Shown: positions 14,595 through 24,567 of the stretch, in pieces | How positions within the stretch are numbered: the first letter of the stretch is position 1 | How the letters are laid out: every line of letters begins with the position of its first letter | Origin: DASUPK01 sp036276255 | Lineage (GTDB): Bacteria > Actinomycetota > Thermoleophilia > Solirubrobacterales > 70-9 | Reading direction: 5' to 3' | Assembly: GCA_036276255.1 (NCBI GenBank) | Contig: DASUPK010000050.1 | Span: forward strand, 1-64,000 | Length of the DNA: 64,000 nt | The notes under the pieces: generated by a model | What the model was told of the DNA's origin: nothing | What the model saw: the letters and a program-made list of their open reading frames with translations, nothing else | Databases searched by the model: none | Translations under genes and position numbers: made by a program

Positions 14595-15964
14595 ACTCAG
14601 GCGAGAAGCCGCGTCCTCCGCTGCCTGAAGGGCCCTTCCTGGTGGTGGGCCTGGCGCGCTCCGGCGCGGCCATCGCGCGCGTGCTCGCCGGGCGTGGCCA
14701 GAGCGTGATCGGGGTCGATTCGGGCGAGCCCGAGGAGGCGGCAGGGCTAGAGGGCGCGGGCGTCGAAGTCAGTTTGGGCGTGGAAGGAACACAGGAACTC
14801 GATCGTGCCCGAACGGTGGTGAAGAGCCCCGGTGTGCCCCAGGACGCACCCGTGGTGCGGGCTGCGCGCGGGCGTGGCCTGGAGGTGACCGGCGAGCTCG
14901 AGCTCGCCTGGCGGCTGATCCCGAACGCCTTCTGCGCCGTCACCGGCACCAACGGCAAGACGACCACAACCGAGCTGATCGGACATCTGCACCGGACAGC
15001 CGGCCGACCGGTCGCGGTGGCGGGGAATGTGGGCACCCCGCTCGCCTCCCTCGTCGACGCGATCGACGCCGACGCGACGGTGGTCTGCGAGGCATCCAGC
15101 TTCCAGCTCGAGGACACCGAGTACTTCTCGCCGGAGTGGGCCGTCTTCATCAATCTGGCGCCAGACCACCTCGATCGCCACGGCACGCTCGAGGCATATC
15201 TGGAGGCGAAGCTCCGGATCTTCGCCAACCAGGGCAACGACGACGCCGCGGTCTACAACGGCGACACCCCGGAGCTCCGGGATCGCGACCTCGGGGGCTG
15301 CGCGCGGCGCATCCGCTTCTGCCCGGTGGAGGGGGAGTCGGCCGATCCCGACTGCGAGCTCAGCATGCGCGACGGCGTCATCTTCGCGGCCGACGAGCCG
15401 CTGCTCCGTGCCGATGAGCTCCAGCTGCTCGGCTCCCACAACGTCGAGAACGCGATGGCGGCTGCCGCGGCGGCGCTCGCATCCGGGCTGCCGCGCGACG
15501 CCGTGGCGGAGGGCCTGCGGAGCTTCCGGGGAGTCGCCCACCGGCTCGAACGGGTCAGGGAGCTCGACGGCGCCCTCTACGTGAACGACTCCAAGGCGAC
15601 CAACGTCGCGTCCGCCGTGGCGGGCGTGCGGGCCTTCGACGGCGGGGTCCGCCTGATCGCCGGCGGTCGGCCGAAGCAGGAGAGCTTCGCGCCGCTCGCG
15701 GAGGCGGTCGCCGACCGCTGCGTCGCCGTCTACCTGATCGGGGAGGCGGCCGAGCTCCTGGCGGCCGAGCTCGCGCCGGCGGCGGAGCGCGGCGTCCGGA
15801 TCTCCGAGGCGGGCACGCTCGAGGCCGCCGTGGCGGAGGCCCGGGCCGATGCCGAGCCCGGCGAGATCGTCCTGCTCTCGCCGGCCTGCGCGAGCTTCGA
15901 CGCCTTCAAGGACTTCGAGCAGCGCGGCGACCGCTTCCGCGAGCTGGTGGAGGAGCTGCGGTGA
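14591..15964 (+). CDS. murD: MurD, UDP-MurNAc-L-Ala:D-Glu ligase
   Basis: 457 residues. It adds D-glutamate to UDP-MurNAc-L-alanine. The Rossmann-like N-terminal domain starts FLVVGLARSGAAIARVL (about 17-33), the ATP site is TGTNGKTTTTEL (about 118-129), and the C-terminal domain contains NDSKATNVASA and LSPACASFDAFKDFEQRG (about 430-447), typical of MurD. The GTG start follows a three-codon mini-ORF and a 100-base gap with a hairpin. The stop overlaps ftsW (GTGA). Confidence 0.95.
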   Translation: MNSGEKPRPPLPEGPFLVVGLARSGAAIARVLAGRGQSVIGVDSGEPEEAAGLEGAGVEVSLGVEGTQELDRARTVVKSPGVPQDAPVVRAARGRGLEVTGELELAWRLIPNAFCAVTGTNGKTTTTELIGHLHRTAGRPVAVAGNVGTPLASLVDAIDADATVVCEASSFQLEDTEYFSPEWAVFINLAPDHLDRHGTLEAYLEAKLRIFANQGNDDAAVYNGDTPELRDRDLGGCARRIRFCPVEGESADPDCELSMRDGVIFAADEPLLRADELQLLGSHNVENAMAAAAAALASGLPRDAVAEGLRSFRGVAHRLERVRELDGALYVNDSKATNVASAVAGVRAFDGGVRLIAGGRPKQESFAPLAEAVADRCVAVYLIGEAAELLAAELAPAAERGVRISEAGTLEAAVAEARADAEPGEIVLLSPACASFDAFKDFEQRGDRFRELVEELR

Positions 15965-17265
15965 GCACTAGCGCCGCGAGGAAGCGCAAGCCCGCGGCTC
16001 CGCCGCTCGAGTACTCGCTGCTGCTCACGGCGACTCTCTGCCTACTCGCCTTCGGCGCGGTGATGGTCTTCAGCGCCAGCTCCGCGCGCTCGCTGCTGAA
16101 CAGTGGCGGAAACGGCTTCTACTACCTGGAGCGCACGGTGATCTTCGGCGCGATCGGCCTGCTGGTGATGCGGGTCGCCTCGGTGCGCGGCGTGGCCGCG
16201 GCCAAGCCGATGACCCCGCTGATCCTGGTCGGCTCCCTGTTCCTGCTCTTCGCCGTGCTGCTGCCCGGGGTTGGTACCACGGTCAACGGCGCGCAGCGCT
16301 GGATCGGCGGCGGCTTCGTCCAGTTCCAGCCCTCCGAGCTCGCGAAGATCGCCATCGTCCTGTACGGCGCCCACCTGCTCTCAGCGGAGCCGAAGCGGGT
16401 CCGGACGCTCGCGGGGCTGGGGCCCTACCTGCTGATGGTCGGGCTGTCGGTCCTGCTGATCGCCAAGGAGCCCGATCTCGGTACCGCGATCGTGGTCTCC
16501 TCCAGCGTCTGCTGCGTCCTCTTCCTCGCGGGCGTCAAGCCGAGGACGCTGGCGCCGGTCGCCGCAGCGATCGCGTTCGTGGCCGTGGTGATGATCGCCA
16601 TCCACCCCTACCAGGAGGCCCGCCTCACCGGCTTCCTCCATCCGAACAGCGACACCAGCGGCGCGGGCTTCCAGGCGAAGCAGGCAACCATCGCGATCGG
16701 CTCCGGTGGGTTGACGGGAGTGGGGCTGGGGGAGAGCGTCCAGAAGGCCTCGTACCTGCCTGAGGCCCACACCGACATGATCGCCGCGGTGATCGGCGAG
16801 GAACTCGGGCTGGTGGGCATGTTCGTGCTCGTCGGCCTCTTCGGGATCTTCGGCTACGCGGGCCTCCGGGCGGCACACCGGGCGCGGGATCGCTTCAGCA
16901 AGCTGCTCGCCGCGGGCCTCACCTCACTGATCCTGGCCCAGGCGGCCCTCAACCTCTTCGCAGTGCTCGGGCTGGCGCCGCTCACCGGGGTTCCCTTGCC
17001 GTTCGTCTCCTATGGAGGGACGAGTCTCGTGATCACGCTCGCCGCAGCGGGCCTGATCCTGAACGTGGCCCGCCGACCGGCACAGGCGAGTTCGCGCACC
17101 GGCTCCGGCCGCGGCACGGCCGCGCGCCCTGCCAGACTGCGCGTGGTCGAGGGCGGAAACACAAGAAGAAAGCGCGCAGCAAGTGGCACGAGTCGTGATA
17201 GCGGCCGGCGGCACGGCGGGACACGTCGTACCGGCGATCGCCGTCGCCGACGCGCTTCGGGCTGA
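15961..17265 (+). CDS. ftsW: FtsW, septal peptidoglycan glycosyltransferase (SEDS family)
   Basis: 434 residues with about ten membrane helices between residues 18 and 370. SEDS motifs include VNGAQRWIGGGFVQFQPSELAK (about 103-124) and a late loop GVPLPFVSYGGTSL (about 343-356). It polymerises lipid II at the septum with FtsI. The last 65 residues are an Arg/Gly/Ser-rich hydrophilic tail whose final 27 codons overlap murG out of frame (83 bases). GTG start overlapping the murD stop. Confidence 0.95.
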   Translation: MSTSAARKRKPAAPPLEYSLLLTATLCLLAFGAVMVFSASSARSLLNSGGNGFYYLERTVIFGAIGLLVMRVASVRGVAAAKPMTPLILVGSLFLLFAVLLPGVGTTVNGAQRWIGGGFVQFQPSELAKIAIVLYGAHLLSAEPKRVRTLAGLGPYLLMVGLSVLLIAKEPDLGTAIVVSSSVCCVLFLAGVKPRTLAPVAAAIAFVAVVMIAIHPYQEARLTGFLHPNSDTSGAGFQAKQATIAIGSGGLTGVGLGESVQKASYLPEAHTDMIAAVIGEELGLVGMFVLVGLFGIFGYAGLRAAHRARDRFSKLLAAGLTSLILAQAALNLFAVLGLAPLTGVPLPFVSYGGTSLVITLAAAGLILNVARRPAQASSRTGSGRGTAARPARLRVVEGGNTRRKRAASGTSRDSGRRHGGTRRTGDRRRRRASG

Positions 17266-18274
17266 GGGCGCCGAGGTCAGCTTCCTCGGGACGCGCGAGC
17301 GCGCCGAGGCGGATCTCGTTCCCGCGGCCGGGTACGAGATCGAGTTCCTGCGCGTCAGCGGCCTGGACCGCCGCAATCCCCTCAAGGCGATCCGCGCGGT
17401 CTGGCGCGCTGCTCGCGCCGTCGGGGCCGCCCGCCGCGTCTTGGAGCGCCGCCGGGCGGACGTCGTGCTGGGAGGCGGCGGCTACGTGGCCGGCCCAGCG
17501 GGACTGGCCGCGGTCCGCATGGGCCTTCCCCTGGTCCTGACAGAGGCGGACAGCCACCTCGGCCTCGCCAACAGGATGCTCGCCCATCGCGCCGAGCGCG
17601 TCTGTCTCGCCTTCCCGATCCCGGGGCGAGATGGCGGGCCGTATGTGGTGACCGGCCGTCCGGTGCCTCGCGCAGTCCTTGAGGCCGACCCCACGGTCGC
17701 CCGGCGGCGCTTCGGCATCCCCGAGCCCGCCGACTGCGTCACGGTCGTGGGAGGCAGCCTGGGAGCGCTGTCGATCAACCTGGCGGCGTTCGAGGCTTTC
17801 ACGCGCCTGCACGGCGATCACGTGGGCCAGCCCTGGGTGCTCCACATCGTCGGCCGGCGCGACTACCCGGAGCTGCGCCGCCGCTGGGACGACGCGGGCA
17901 GGCCGGAGCGCTACACGCTGCTGCAGTACGAGCCCGACCTCGGCGATGTCCTGGCCGCCGCGGACCTGGTGGTCGCCCGCTCCGGTGGCTCCGTGATGGA
18001 GATCGCCGCGGCCGGCCGCCCGGCCATCCTGGTTCCCTATCCGCATGCGACGGCAGATCACCAGACGACGAACGCCCGCTGGATGGCCGACGGCGGCGCA
18101 GCCGTCGTGATCGGAGACGCCGAGCTGACCGCCGACCGTTTGGGTGCCACGATCGCCGAGCTGCTCGGGGACGAGGACCGCCTGCGGGAGATGAGCCTCG
18201 CGGCGCGGCGGCTGGCCAAGCCGGACGCGGCCGAGCGCATCGCGGGCGAGGTCCTGAAGGCCGCCGATGGCTGA
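17183..18274 (+). CDS. murG: MurG, lipid II-forming GlcNAc transferase
   Basis: 363 residues, GT-B fold. It transfers GlcNAc from UDP-GlcNAc to lipid I at the inner membrane surface. N-terminal G-loop AAGGTAGHVVPAIAVAD (about 7-23), second GGGGYVAGP loop (about 96-104), then VGGSLGALSIN (about 190-200) and the UDP-binding region ARSGGSVMEIAAAGRPAILVP (about 265-285). The GTG start lies 83 bases inside ftsW; the end overlaps murC by 8 bases. Confidence 0.94.
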   Translation: MARVVIAAGGTAGHVVPAIAVADALRAEGAEVSFLGTRERAEADLVPAAGYEIEFLRVSGLDRRNPLKAIRAVWRAARAVGAARRVLERRRADVVLGGGGYVAGPAGLAAVRMGLPLVLTEADSHLGLANRMLAHRAERVCLAFPIPGRDGGPYVVTGRPVPRAVLEADPTVARRRFGIPEPADCVTVVGGSLGALSINLAAFEAFTRLHGDHVGQPWVLHIVGRRDYPELRRRWDDAGRPERYTLLQYEPDLGDVLAAADLVVARSGGSVMEIAAAGRPAILVPYPHATADHQTTNARWMADGGAAVVIGDAELTADRLGATIAELLGDEDRLREMSLAARRLAKPDAAERIAGEVLKAADG

Positions 18275-19672
18275 GCCGATCCCCGGGCGCAGGCTCCACT
18301 TCATCGCAATCGGTGGCGCCGGCATGAGCGGGCTCGCCCTCGTCTGCCGCCAGCTCGGTGCCGAGGTGAGCGGGTCCGACCGCGCGGAGTCCTCATATGT
18401 GGACCGCCTGAGAGCGGCGGGGATCGATCCGCACCTCGGCCACGACGCCGGCCAGGTTCCCCCTGGCGCCGACGTGGTCGTCTCCACCGCGGTCCCGGAG
18501 GACAATCCCGAGCTGGCGCGGGCCCGCGAGCGCGGCCAGCGCGTGATCCACCGGGGCGAGCTGCTCGCCGAGCTCTGCTCGCAGCGCCGCCTGCTGGCGA
18601 TCGCCGGCACCCACGGCAAGACCACCACCGCGGCGATGTGCATCTGGGCCCTTCGCGAGACCGGGGCCGACCCGGCCTTCTTCCTCGGGGGAGAGCTTCC
18701 CGGCTCGGGGGCCGACGGGGCGCCCACCAACGCGGGTTGGGGGGATGGCGAATGGGTCGTCGCCGAGGCGGACGAGAGCGACGCCAGCTTCCTGAAGCTT
18801 CGGCCCGAGGTGGCGGTGATCACCAACCTCGAGCTCGACCATCACTCGCGCTGGGGCTCTCTCGCTGAGCTCTCCGAGGCGTTCGCCGCCTTCGCCGCGC
18901 CGGCGAGCGGGCTGATCACGGGCGCCGACGTCCGCCTGCCGGGCCAGGAGGCCCAGCGCGTGCTGCGCTTCGCTCTCGAGCCAGCGGCCGGGCAGCCTCC
19001 CCAGGATGCGGAGCTGCTCGCCACGGACATCGCCGTCGCCGCCGAGGGGGGCGGGACCCGGTTCCGGGCTCGCGGCGGGGAGATCGACACCGAGGTCTCG
19101 CTGCGGGTCCCGGGACGGCACAACGTCGCCAACGCGCTCGCCGCGCTCGGCGGCCTCTCGCTGGCCTCGGCGGACGTCGACGGGTGCGCGCGAGCTCTCG
19201 CAGGCTTTCCGGGCGTCGCGCGGAGGTTCGAGCTCAAGGGAGAGGCAGGTGGCGCGCGCATCTATGACGACTACGCCCACCACCCGACGGAGGTCGCGGC
19301 GACGCTGGAGGCCGCGCGGGATCTCGGACCACGCCGGCTGCTGGTCGCCTTCCAGCCGCACCTCTACTCACGCACCAAGGCGCTCGCCACCGAGTTCGGG
19401 GCGGCCCTGGCCGCCGCCGACGAGATCGCTGTCCTCGACGTATACCCGGCCCGCGAGGAGCCCGTCGGGGAGCTCGAGGGGGTGAGCGGCATGATGGTCG
19501 CCAGCGCCGCTGCGGATCATGGGCACGGTCGCCGCGTCTGGTGGCTGCCCACCGCCGATCTTGCCGCCCGCGCCCTGAGGCCTCGCCTCGGCGAGGGGGA
19601 TGTCCTGATCACGATCGGGGCAGGCGACGTCTACACGCTCGCCGAGTCCCTGGTGAACGGGGGCGAGCCGGA

Positions 19673-19676
<4 letters not shown>
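18267..19676 (+). CDS. murC: MurC, UDP-MurNAc:L-alanine ligase
   Basis: 469 residues. It adds the first L-alanine of the stem peptide to UDP-MurNAc with ATP. N-terminal dinucleotide-like loop AIGGAGMSGLALV (about 13-25), ATP site IAGTHGKTTTAAM (about 112-124), EADESDASFLKL (about 168-179) and C-terminal DDYAHHPTEVAATL (about 333-346). All three Mur ligase domains are complete. ATG overlaps murG; the stop overlaps murB (ATGA). Confidence 0.95.
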
Positions 19677-20590
<914 letters not shown>

Positions 20591-20600
20591 ATCGGAAGGA

Positions 20601-21374
20601 ATGGCAACCAGAGCGCTGAACCCGCGCCGGCCGGTCGCGCCGCCGCGTGCCCGGACCCGCGCCCGGCCCGCCGGGCGCAAGGCGGTGATCCGCCGCCGGG
20701 CGCTCGCCGCCGCGGTCATCCTGCTGGTCCTGTACGGGGGCTACATGTTCTGGTTCCGCGACTTGTCGCTGTTCGCGATCCACGGCGTGACGATCAAGGG
20801 CGCCACCACCAATGAGCGGGAGATCAAGTCGGCCGTCGAGCGGGTGGCGGGGGACATGACCACCCTCCACATCAAGGACGACGAGCTGCGCAATGCGGTC
20901 GCCCGCTTCCCGACCGTCGCGTCGGTGGCGGCCAGCACGAGCTTCCCGCACGGCCTTCAGGTGACGGTGACCGAGCGCCTGCCGGTGGCCTTCGTCCAGA
21001 TCAGGGGCCAGCGCACCGCCGTATCGGCCGACGGCTACCTGCTCGCGGGCGCGGACTACGACGCCAAGGCGCTGCCTCGCATCGAGGGGGCGGCCGCGCA
21101 CGGAGCGCGTCTCGACGAGGACACGGCCGCCCAGGCGGCGATCCTCGGAGCGACGCCGGGTCCGCTCAAGAACCGGATCACGGCCTCGACCTGGGACGAC
21201 CAGCGCGGGGGAGTGGTGGTTGACCTGAGGGACGGCCCCGAGGTCCGATTCGGAGACGGCTCGCGGGCCCAGGACAAGTGGCAGGCCGCCGTCGCAGTGC
21301 TCTCAGGCGACGAGCGGGGCACCCCGTCCTACCTCGACGTCAGCGTCCCTGACCGGCCCGTTTCCGGCGGCTGA
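20601..21374 (+). CDS. ftsQ: FtsQ/DivIB, POTRA-domain division protein
   Basis: 257 residues: a basic cytoplasmic start (1-33), one membrane helix (about 36-55), a POTRA domain (about 57-127; LFAIHGVTIKGATTNEREI, SFPHGLQVTVTERLPVAFV) and an extracellular FtsQ domain. It bridges the early Z-ring and the septal synthase complex FtsL-FtsB-FtsW-FtsI. Good ribosome site (GGAAGGA) immediately before the ATG. Placed between murB and ftsZ as usual for Gram-positives; no ftsA follows. Confidence 0.88.
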   Translation: MATRALNPRRPVAPPRARTRARPAGRKAVIRRRALAAAVILLVLYGGYMFWFRDLSLFAIHGVTIKGATTNEREIKSAVERVAGDMTTLHIKDDELRNAVARFPTVASVAASTSFPHGLQVTVTERLPVAFVQIRGQRTAVSADGYLLAGADYDAKALPRIEGAAAHGARLDEDTAAQAAILGATPGPLKNRITASTWDDQRGGVVVDLRDGPEVRFGDGSRAQDKWQAAVAVLSGDERGTPSYLDVSVPDRPVSGG

Positions 21375-21684
21375 GAACCGCGGGCGTCCCTCCAGGGAGG
21401 GGTCTGCAACGAGCCGTGCACGCCCATTCGGCCCTTTTGACCCATCGCCGACCGTTCGCGACGCCGCCCGCGTGCCCTCTCGCGATATGCGTGATTTGCA
21501 GGACTTTCATGGTGCCTCAACCAACCCTGGACCTCGACCTCGACACTAGACTCACCCCAGGGGAACCCTCAAGGGAGACTCGAGACTTCGGGCTTGCGCG
21601 AGGCAGGAAACCGCGTACCCTGTTCGTAAATCGGTATTGCCCCACAGCCGAATCAGCGGTGAGGGGCTCGGAGCAGGACCAACA
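21375..21684 (+). promoter_or_regulatory. ftsZ upstream region with candidate promoter
   Basis: 310 bases without a supported gene. A candidate promoter is TTGCGC (21594-21599), 16-base spacer, TACCCT (21616-21621), giving a leader of about 55 bases. A short inverted repeat CCCTCC/GGAGGG lies at 21388-21401, right after the ftsQ stop. No RNA gene is recognisable. Confidence 0.4.
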
Positions 21685-22764
21685 ATGGAAACGTCATATC
21701 TGGCCGTAATCAAGGTCGTCGGAGTCGGTGGTGGCGGGTCGAACGCCGTCAGCCGCATGGTCGACGCGGGTCTCCGCGGCGTCGAGTTCGTCGCGGTCAA
21801 CACCGATGCCCAGGCGCTCCAGGCCTGCGACGCCGACGTCAAGATCGGCATCGGCCACAACCTCACCAAGGGCCTCGGCGCGGGCGCGAACCCCGAGGTC
21901 GGCGCCGGCGCGGCGGCCGAGTCGCGCGACGAGATCAAGGATGCGCTGAAGGGCGCGGACATGATCTTCGTCACCGTCGGCGAGGGTGGCGGCACCGGCA
22001 CCGGCGCCGCTCCCGTGATCGCCGAGATCGCCAAGCAGGAGATCGGTGCCCTCACGGTCGGCGCGGTCACCAAGCCGTTCGAGTTCGAGGGCAAGAAGCG
22101 CATGGCGCAGGCCGAGGAGGGCATCGACCGACTCCGCAAGGAGGTCGACACCCTGATCACCGTGCCGAACGAGAAGCTGCTGCAGATCGTCGAGCGGCGG
22201 ACCACGATCCTCGAGGCCTTCCGCGAGGCCGACGACATCTTGCGCCAGGGCGTCCAGGGCATCACAGACCTCATAACAATCCCGGGGTTGATCAACCTTG
22301 ACTTCGCCGACGTCCGCCTGGTCATGCATCAGGCAGGCTCGGCTCTGATGGGCGTCGGCACCGGGACCGGCGAGAACCGCGCCGTCGAGGCCGCCAAGGC
22401 GGCCATCACCTCGCCCCTCATCGAGGAGCAGATCGACGGCGCCAAGGGAATGCTTCTGAACGTCACCGGCGGCGAGGACCTCGGCCTCTTCGAGGTCAAC
22501 GAGGCCGCCCGGATGTGCATACAGGCGGCGGACGCGAACGCCAACATCGTCTTCGGGGCCGTGGTGGACTCCTCGATGCACGAGGAGGTCCGCGTCACAG
22601 TGATCGCCACGGGCTTCGAGGGCTTCGAGATGATCGCCCGCGCGCCGGAGTTCGCGGCCCGCGCGGCGGAGCGCCGCCCGGCGGCCGTTGGCCGCAGCCA
22701 GGAGTCGCTGTCGGACTTGAGGATCTCCGAGTCCGAAATCGACGTCCCGGACTTCCTGAAGTAG
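21685..22764 (+). CDS. ftsZ: FtsZ, tubulin-like cell division GTPase
   Basis: 359 residues. It polymerises with GTP into the Z ring at mid-cell. N-terminal nucleotide loop VVGVGGGGSNAVSRM (about 12-26), tubulin signature GGGTGTGAAPVIAEIA (about 101-116), synergy loop NLDFADVRLVM (about 205-215). The C-terminal linker is short and ends in EIDVPDFLK, the conserved tail bound by partner proteins. ATG at 21685 is preceded by GGAG and AGGA; the frame is open 48 bases further upstream without conservation. Last gene of the cluster; sepF and divIVA do not follow. Confidence 0.97.
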   Translation: METSYLAVIKVVGVGGGGSNAVSRMVDAGLRGVEFVAVNTDAQALQACDADVKIGIGHNLTKGLGAGANPEVGAGAAAESRDEIKDALKGADMIFVTVGEGGGTGTGAAPVIAEIAKQEIGALTVGAVTKPFEFEGKKRMAQAEEGIDRLRKEVDTLITVPNEKLLQIVERRTTILEAFREADDILRQGVQGITDLITIPGLINLDFADVRLVMHQAGSALMGVGTGTGENRAVEAAKAAITSPLIEEQIDGAKGMLLNVTGGEDLGLFEVNEAARMCIQAADANANIVFGAVVDSSMHEEVRVTVIATGFEGFEMIARAPEFAARAAERRPAAVGRSQESLSDLRISESEIDVPDFLK

Positions 22765-22767
22765 TCG

Positions 22768-23046
22768 CTACTCCCCCCGCAGGGTGCGGCGCGCCTCGTC
22801 TTCCTGGTGGGGGAGGAAAAACTCCGCCCGAGTGGCCCTTCCATCCTGGTCGAACGTCCACAGGGTCCAGGCCTCGAGCTCCATTTCGATTCCGCTGCCC
22901 GCGCCCCTTACGTCCGACTGGCCACCGGGCCTGGCGAAGACGATGTCCGGGTGCGCGAACTCCATTGCAGCGTCGAAGTCCTCGGCGCTGAACAGCTCAT
23001 AGGCACGACGCAGCCGCTCGATCAGTTCCTTCTCGGGGACGCTCAT
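22768..23046 (-). CDS. Short NTF2/SnoaL-like protein, probable internal deletion
   Basis: 92 residues. The N-terminal helix and strand (ELIERLRRAYELFSAEDFDAAMEFAHPDIVFARPGG) and the C-terminal strands (GIEMELEAWTLWTFDQDGRATRAEFF) match a SnoaL-like NTF2 fold, but the family is usually about 130 residues. Here the two ends join directly at SDVRG-AGSGIE, as if about 40 central residues were lost in frame. A reverse -10 (GATACT) 7 bases before the ATG overlaps the gcvT promoter. Likely non-functional or altered; substrate unknown. Confidence 0.55.
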   Translation of the reverse strand: MSVPEKELIERLRRAYELFSAEDFDAAMEFAHPDIVFARPGGQSDVRGAGSGIEMELEAWTLWTFDQDGRATRAEFFLPHQEDEARRTLRGE

Positions 23047-23053
23047 GAGCGGC

Positions 23054-23061
23054 AGTATCGT
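23054..23061. promoter_or_regulatory. Bidirectional -10 region of gcvT and the NTF2-like gene
   Basis: AGTATCGT holds TATCGT forward (23056-23061, 8 bases before the gcvT ATG) and GATACT in reverse (23059-23054, 7 bases before the NTF2-like ATG). Only 23 bases separate the two divergent starts, so both messages would be leaderless. Confidence 0.5.
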
Positions 23062-23069
23062 GCCGAATC

Positions 23070-24152
23070 ATGGAAGCACGGACGCTGAGGAGGACCCCGC
23101 TGTATGAGGCGCACGTCGAGGCCGGGGCCAAGCTGATGCCATTCGCCGGCTGGGAGATGCCGGTCTCCTACGACGGGATCAAGACCGAGCACCTGCGCGT
23201 TCGCAACGGCTGCGGCGTCTTCGACGTCTCCCATATGGGTGAGATCGAGACCGAGGGCCCGCAGGCAGCGGAGCTCCTGCAGCGGCTGCTCTCCAACGAC
23301 GTCTCGACGATCGGCCTGGGCGGGGCGCAGTACTCCTGCCTCTGCCGCGAGGACGGCGGGGTTCTCGATGACCTCTTCACCTACCGGCTCGGCGAGGACC
23401 GCTATCTGACCGTGACCAACGCGGCCAACCACGAGCGCGACCTCGAGTGGTTCGAGGCGCACGCCGTCGAATTCGAGGTGGAGGTCCGCGATCGGATCGA
23501 GGCCTACGCGATGCTGGCGGTCCAGGGCCCCCAGGCGCGCCAGATCGTCCAGCGCATCACCGACGGGGAGCTGCCCCCTCGCTTCAAGACGGCGCAGCTG
23601 CCGGTCGCCGGCGCTCCCACGCTCGTCTGCGGCACGGGGTACACGGGCGAGGATGGAGTGGAGCTGTTGATGGCGCCGGAGGACGCCAGGACGGTCTGGG
23701 ACGCCCTGATCGGGAGCGGTGCCGGACCGACCGGCCTGGGGGCACGCGACACCCTGCGGCTCGAGGTCAACTACTGCCTGTACGGCAACGACCTGACCGA
23801 CGAGCGGACCCCGATCGAGGCCGATCTCGGCTGGTGCGTCCAGGAGGAGACCGGTTTCATCGGCTCCGAGGCTTGCCGACAGGTGCGCGCGAGGGGCCCG
23901 AAGGAGGTGCTCGAGCCCTTCGTGATCACCGGCGCGGGGATCCCACGGCAGGGCAATCCGATCGTCTCCGGCGAGGAAGAGGTGGGCGTGGTGACCAGCG
24001 GCACGCTCTCGCCCTGCCTCGAGGTCGGCATCGGCATGGGCTACGTCCGCGCCGGTATCGCCGAGCCGGGGACTGCGATCGAGATCGACGTGCGGGGCAA
24101 GCGGCGCCCGGCCGAGATCCGCGAGCGGCCGCTCTACTCCAAGGACAAGTAG
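23070..24152 (+). CDS. gcvT: GcvT, aminomethyltransferase of glycine cleavage (T protein)
   Basis: 360 residues. It releases ammonia from the aminomethyl-lipoyl H protein and loads the carbon onto tetrahydrofolate. Conserved blocks: FAGWEMPVSYDGIKTEH (about 23-39), GVFDVSHMGEIETEGP, QYSCLCREDGGVLDD (about 86-100), GYTGEDGVELLM (about 190-201), RDTLRLE and a C-terminal OB-like domain (GIPRQGNPIV, TSGTLSP). ATG at 23070 with a -10 box 8 bases before it. gcvH follows after 9 bases. Confidence 0.95.
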   Translation: MEARTLRRTPLYEAHVEAGAKLMPFAGWEMPVSYDGIKTEHLRVRNGCGVFDVSHMGEIETEGPQAAELLQRLLSNDVSTIGLGGAQYSCLCREDGGVLDDLFTYRLGEDRYLTVTNAANHERDLEWFEAHAVEFEVEVRDRIEAYAMLAVQGPQARQIVQRITDGELPPRFKTAQLPVAGAPTLVCGTGYTGEDGVELLMAPEDARTVWDALIGSGAGPTGLGARDTLRLEVNYCLYGNDLTDERTPIEADLGWCVQEETGFIGSEACRQVRARGPKEVLEPFVITGAGIPRQGNPIVSGEEEVGVVTSGTLSPCLEVGIGMGYVRAGIAEPGTAIEIDVRGKRRPAEIRERPLYSKDK

Positions 24153-24155
24153 GTT
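24150..24155 (+). promoter_or_regulatory. -10 box of gcvH (leaderless)
   Basis: TAGGTT formed by the gcvT stop region, 6 bases before the gcvH GTG; no ribosome site in between. Confidence 0.35.
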
Positions 24156-24161
24156 TCCGGC

Positions 24162-24557
24162 GTGGCCGACGAGAGCTATCCGGACGACCTTCGCTACCAC
24201 CCCGAGCACGACTGGGCGCGCGTCGAGGGGGACACCGCCACCTTCGGTGTCACCTGGTACGCGCAGGACGCGCTCGGTGAGGTCGTCTTCTATGAGCCGC
24301 CCGCGGCCGGCAAGGAGCTCCACAAGGACGAGGCCTATGCCGAGGTCGAGTCCGTGAAGGCCGTCTCGGACGTCCATGCGCCGCTCTCCGGCGAGGTGAC
24401 CGAGGTGAACTCGGCGCTGGCCGAGAACCCGGAGAAGATCAACCAGGACCCCTACGGCGAGGGCTGGATGGTCAAGGTGAAGCTCTCGGACCCGTCTGAG
24501 GTGGACTCCCTGATGGACGTCGCCGCCTACAAGAAGCTCCTCGAAGACTCCGACTAG
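24162..24557 (+). CDS. gcvH: GcvH, lipoyl carrier of glycine cleavage (H protein)
   Basis: 131 residues, one lipoyl domain. The lipoylated lysine is in AEVESVKAVSDVHAP (Lys about 64). The N-terminus RYHPEHDWARVEGD and C-terminal NPEKINQDPYGEGWMVKV are typical. It shuttles the aminomethyl group between P, T and L proteins. GTG start. The genes for the P protein lie 1.8 kb downstream beyond the fluoride module; the L protein is not in this window. Confidence 0.96.
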   Translation: MADESYPDDLRYHPEHDWARVEGDTATFGVTWYAQDALGEVVFYEPPAAGKELHKDEAYAEVESVKAVSDVHAPLSGEVTEVNSALAENPEKINQDPYGEGWMVKVKLSDPSEVDSLMDVAAYKKLLEDSD

Positions 24558-24567
24558 CCTGAAGAGC

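Noticed and set aside
23047..23069. Glycine riboswitch upstream of gcvT
   Set aside because: Only 23 bases separate the divergent start codons, far too short.
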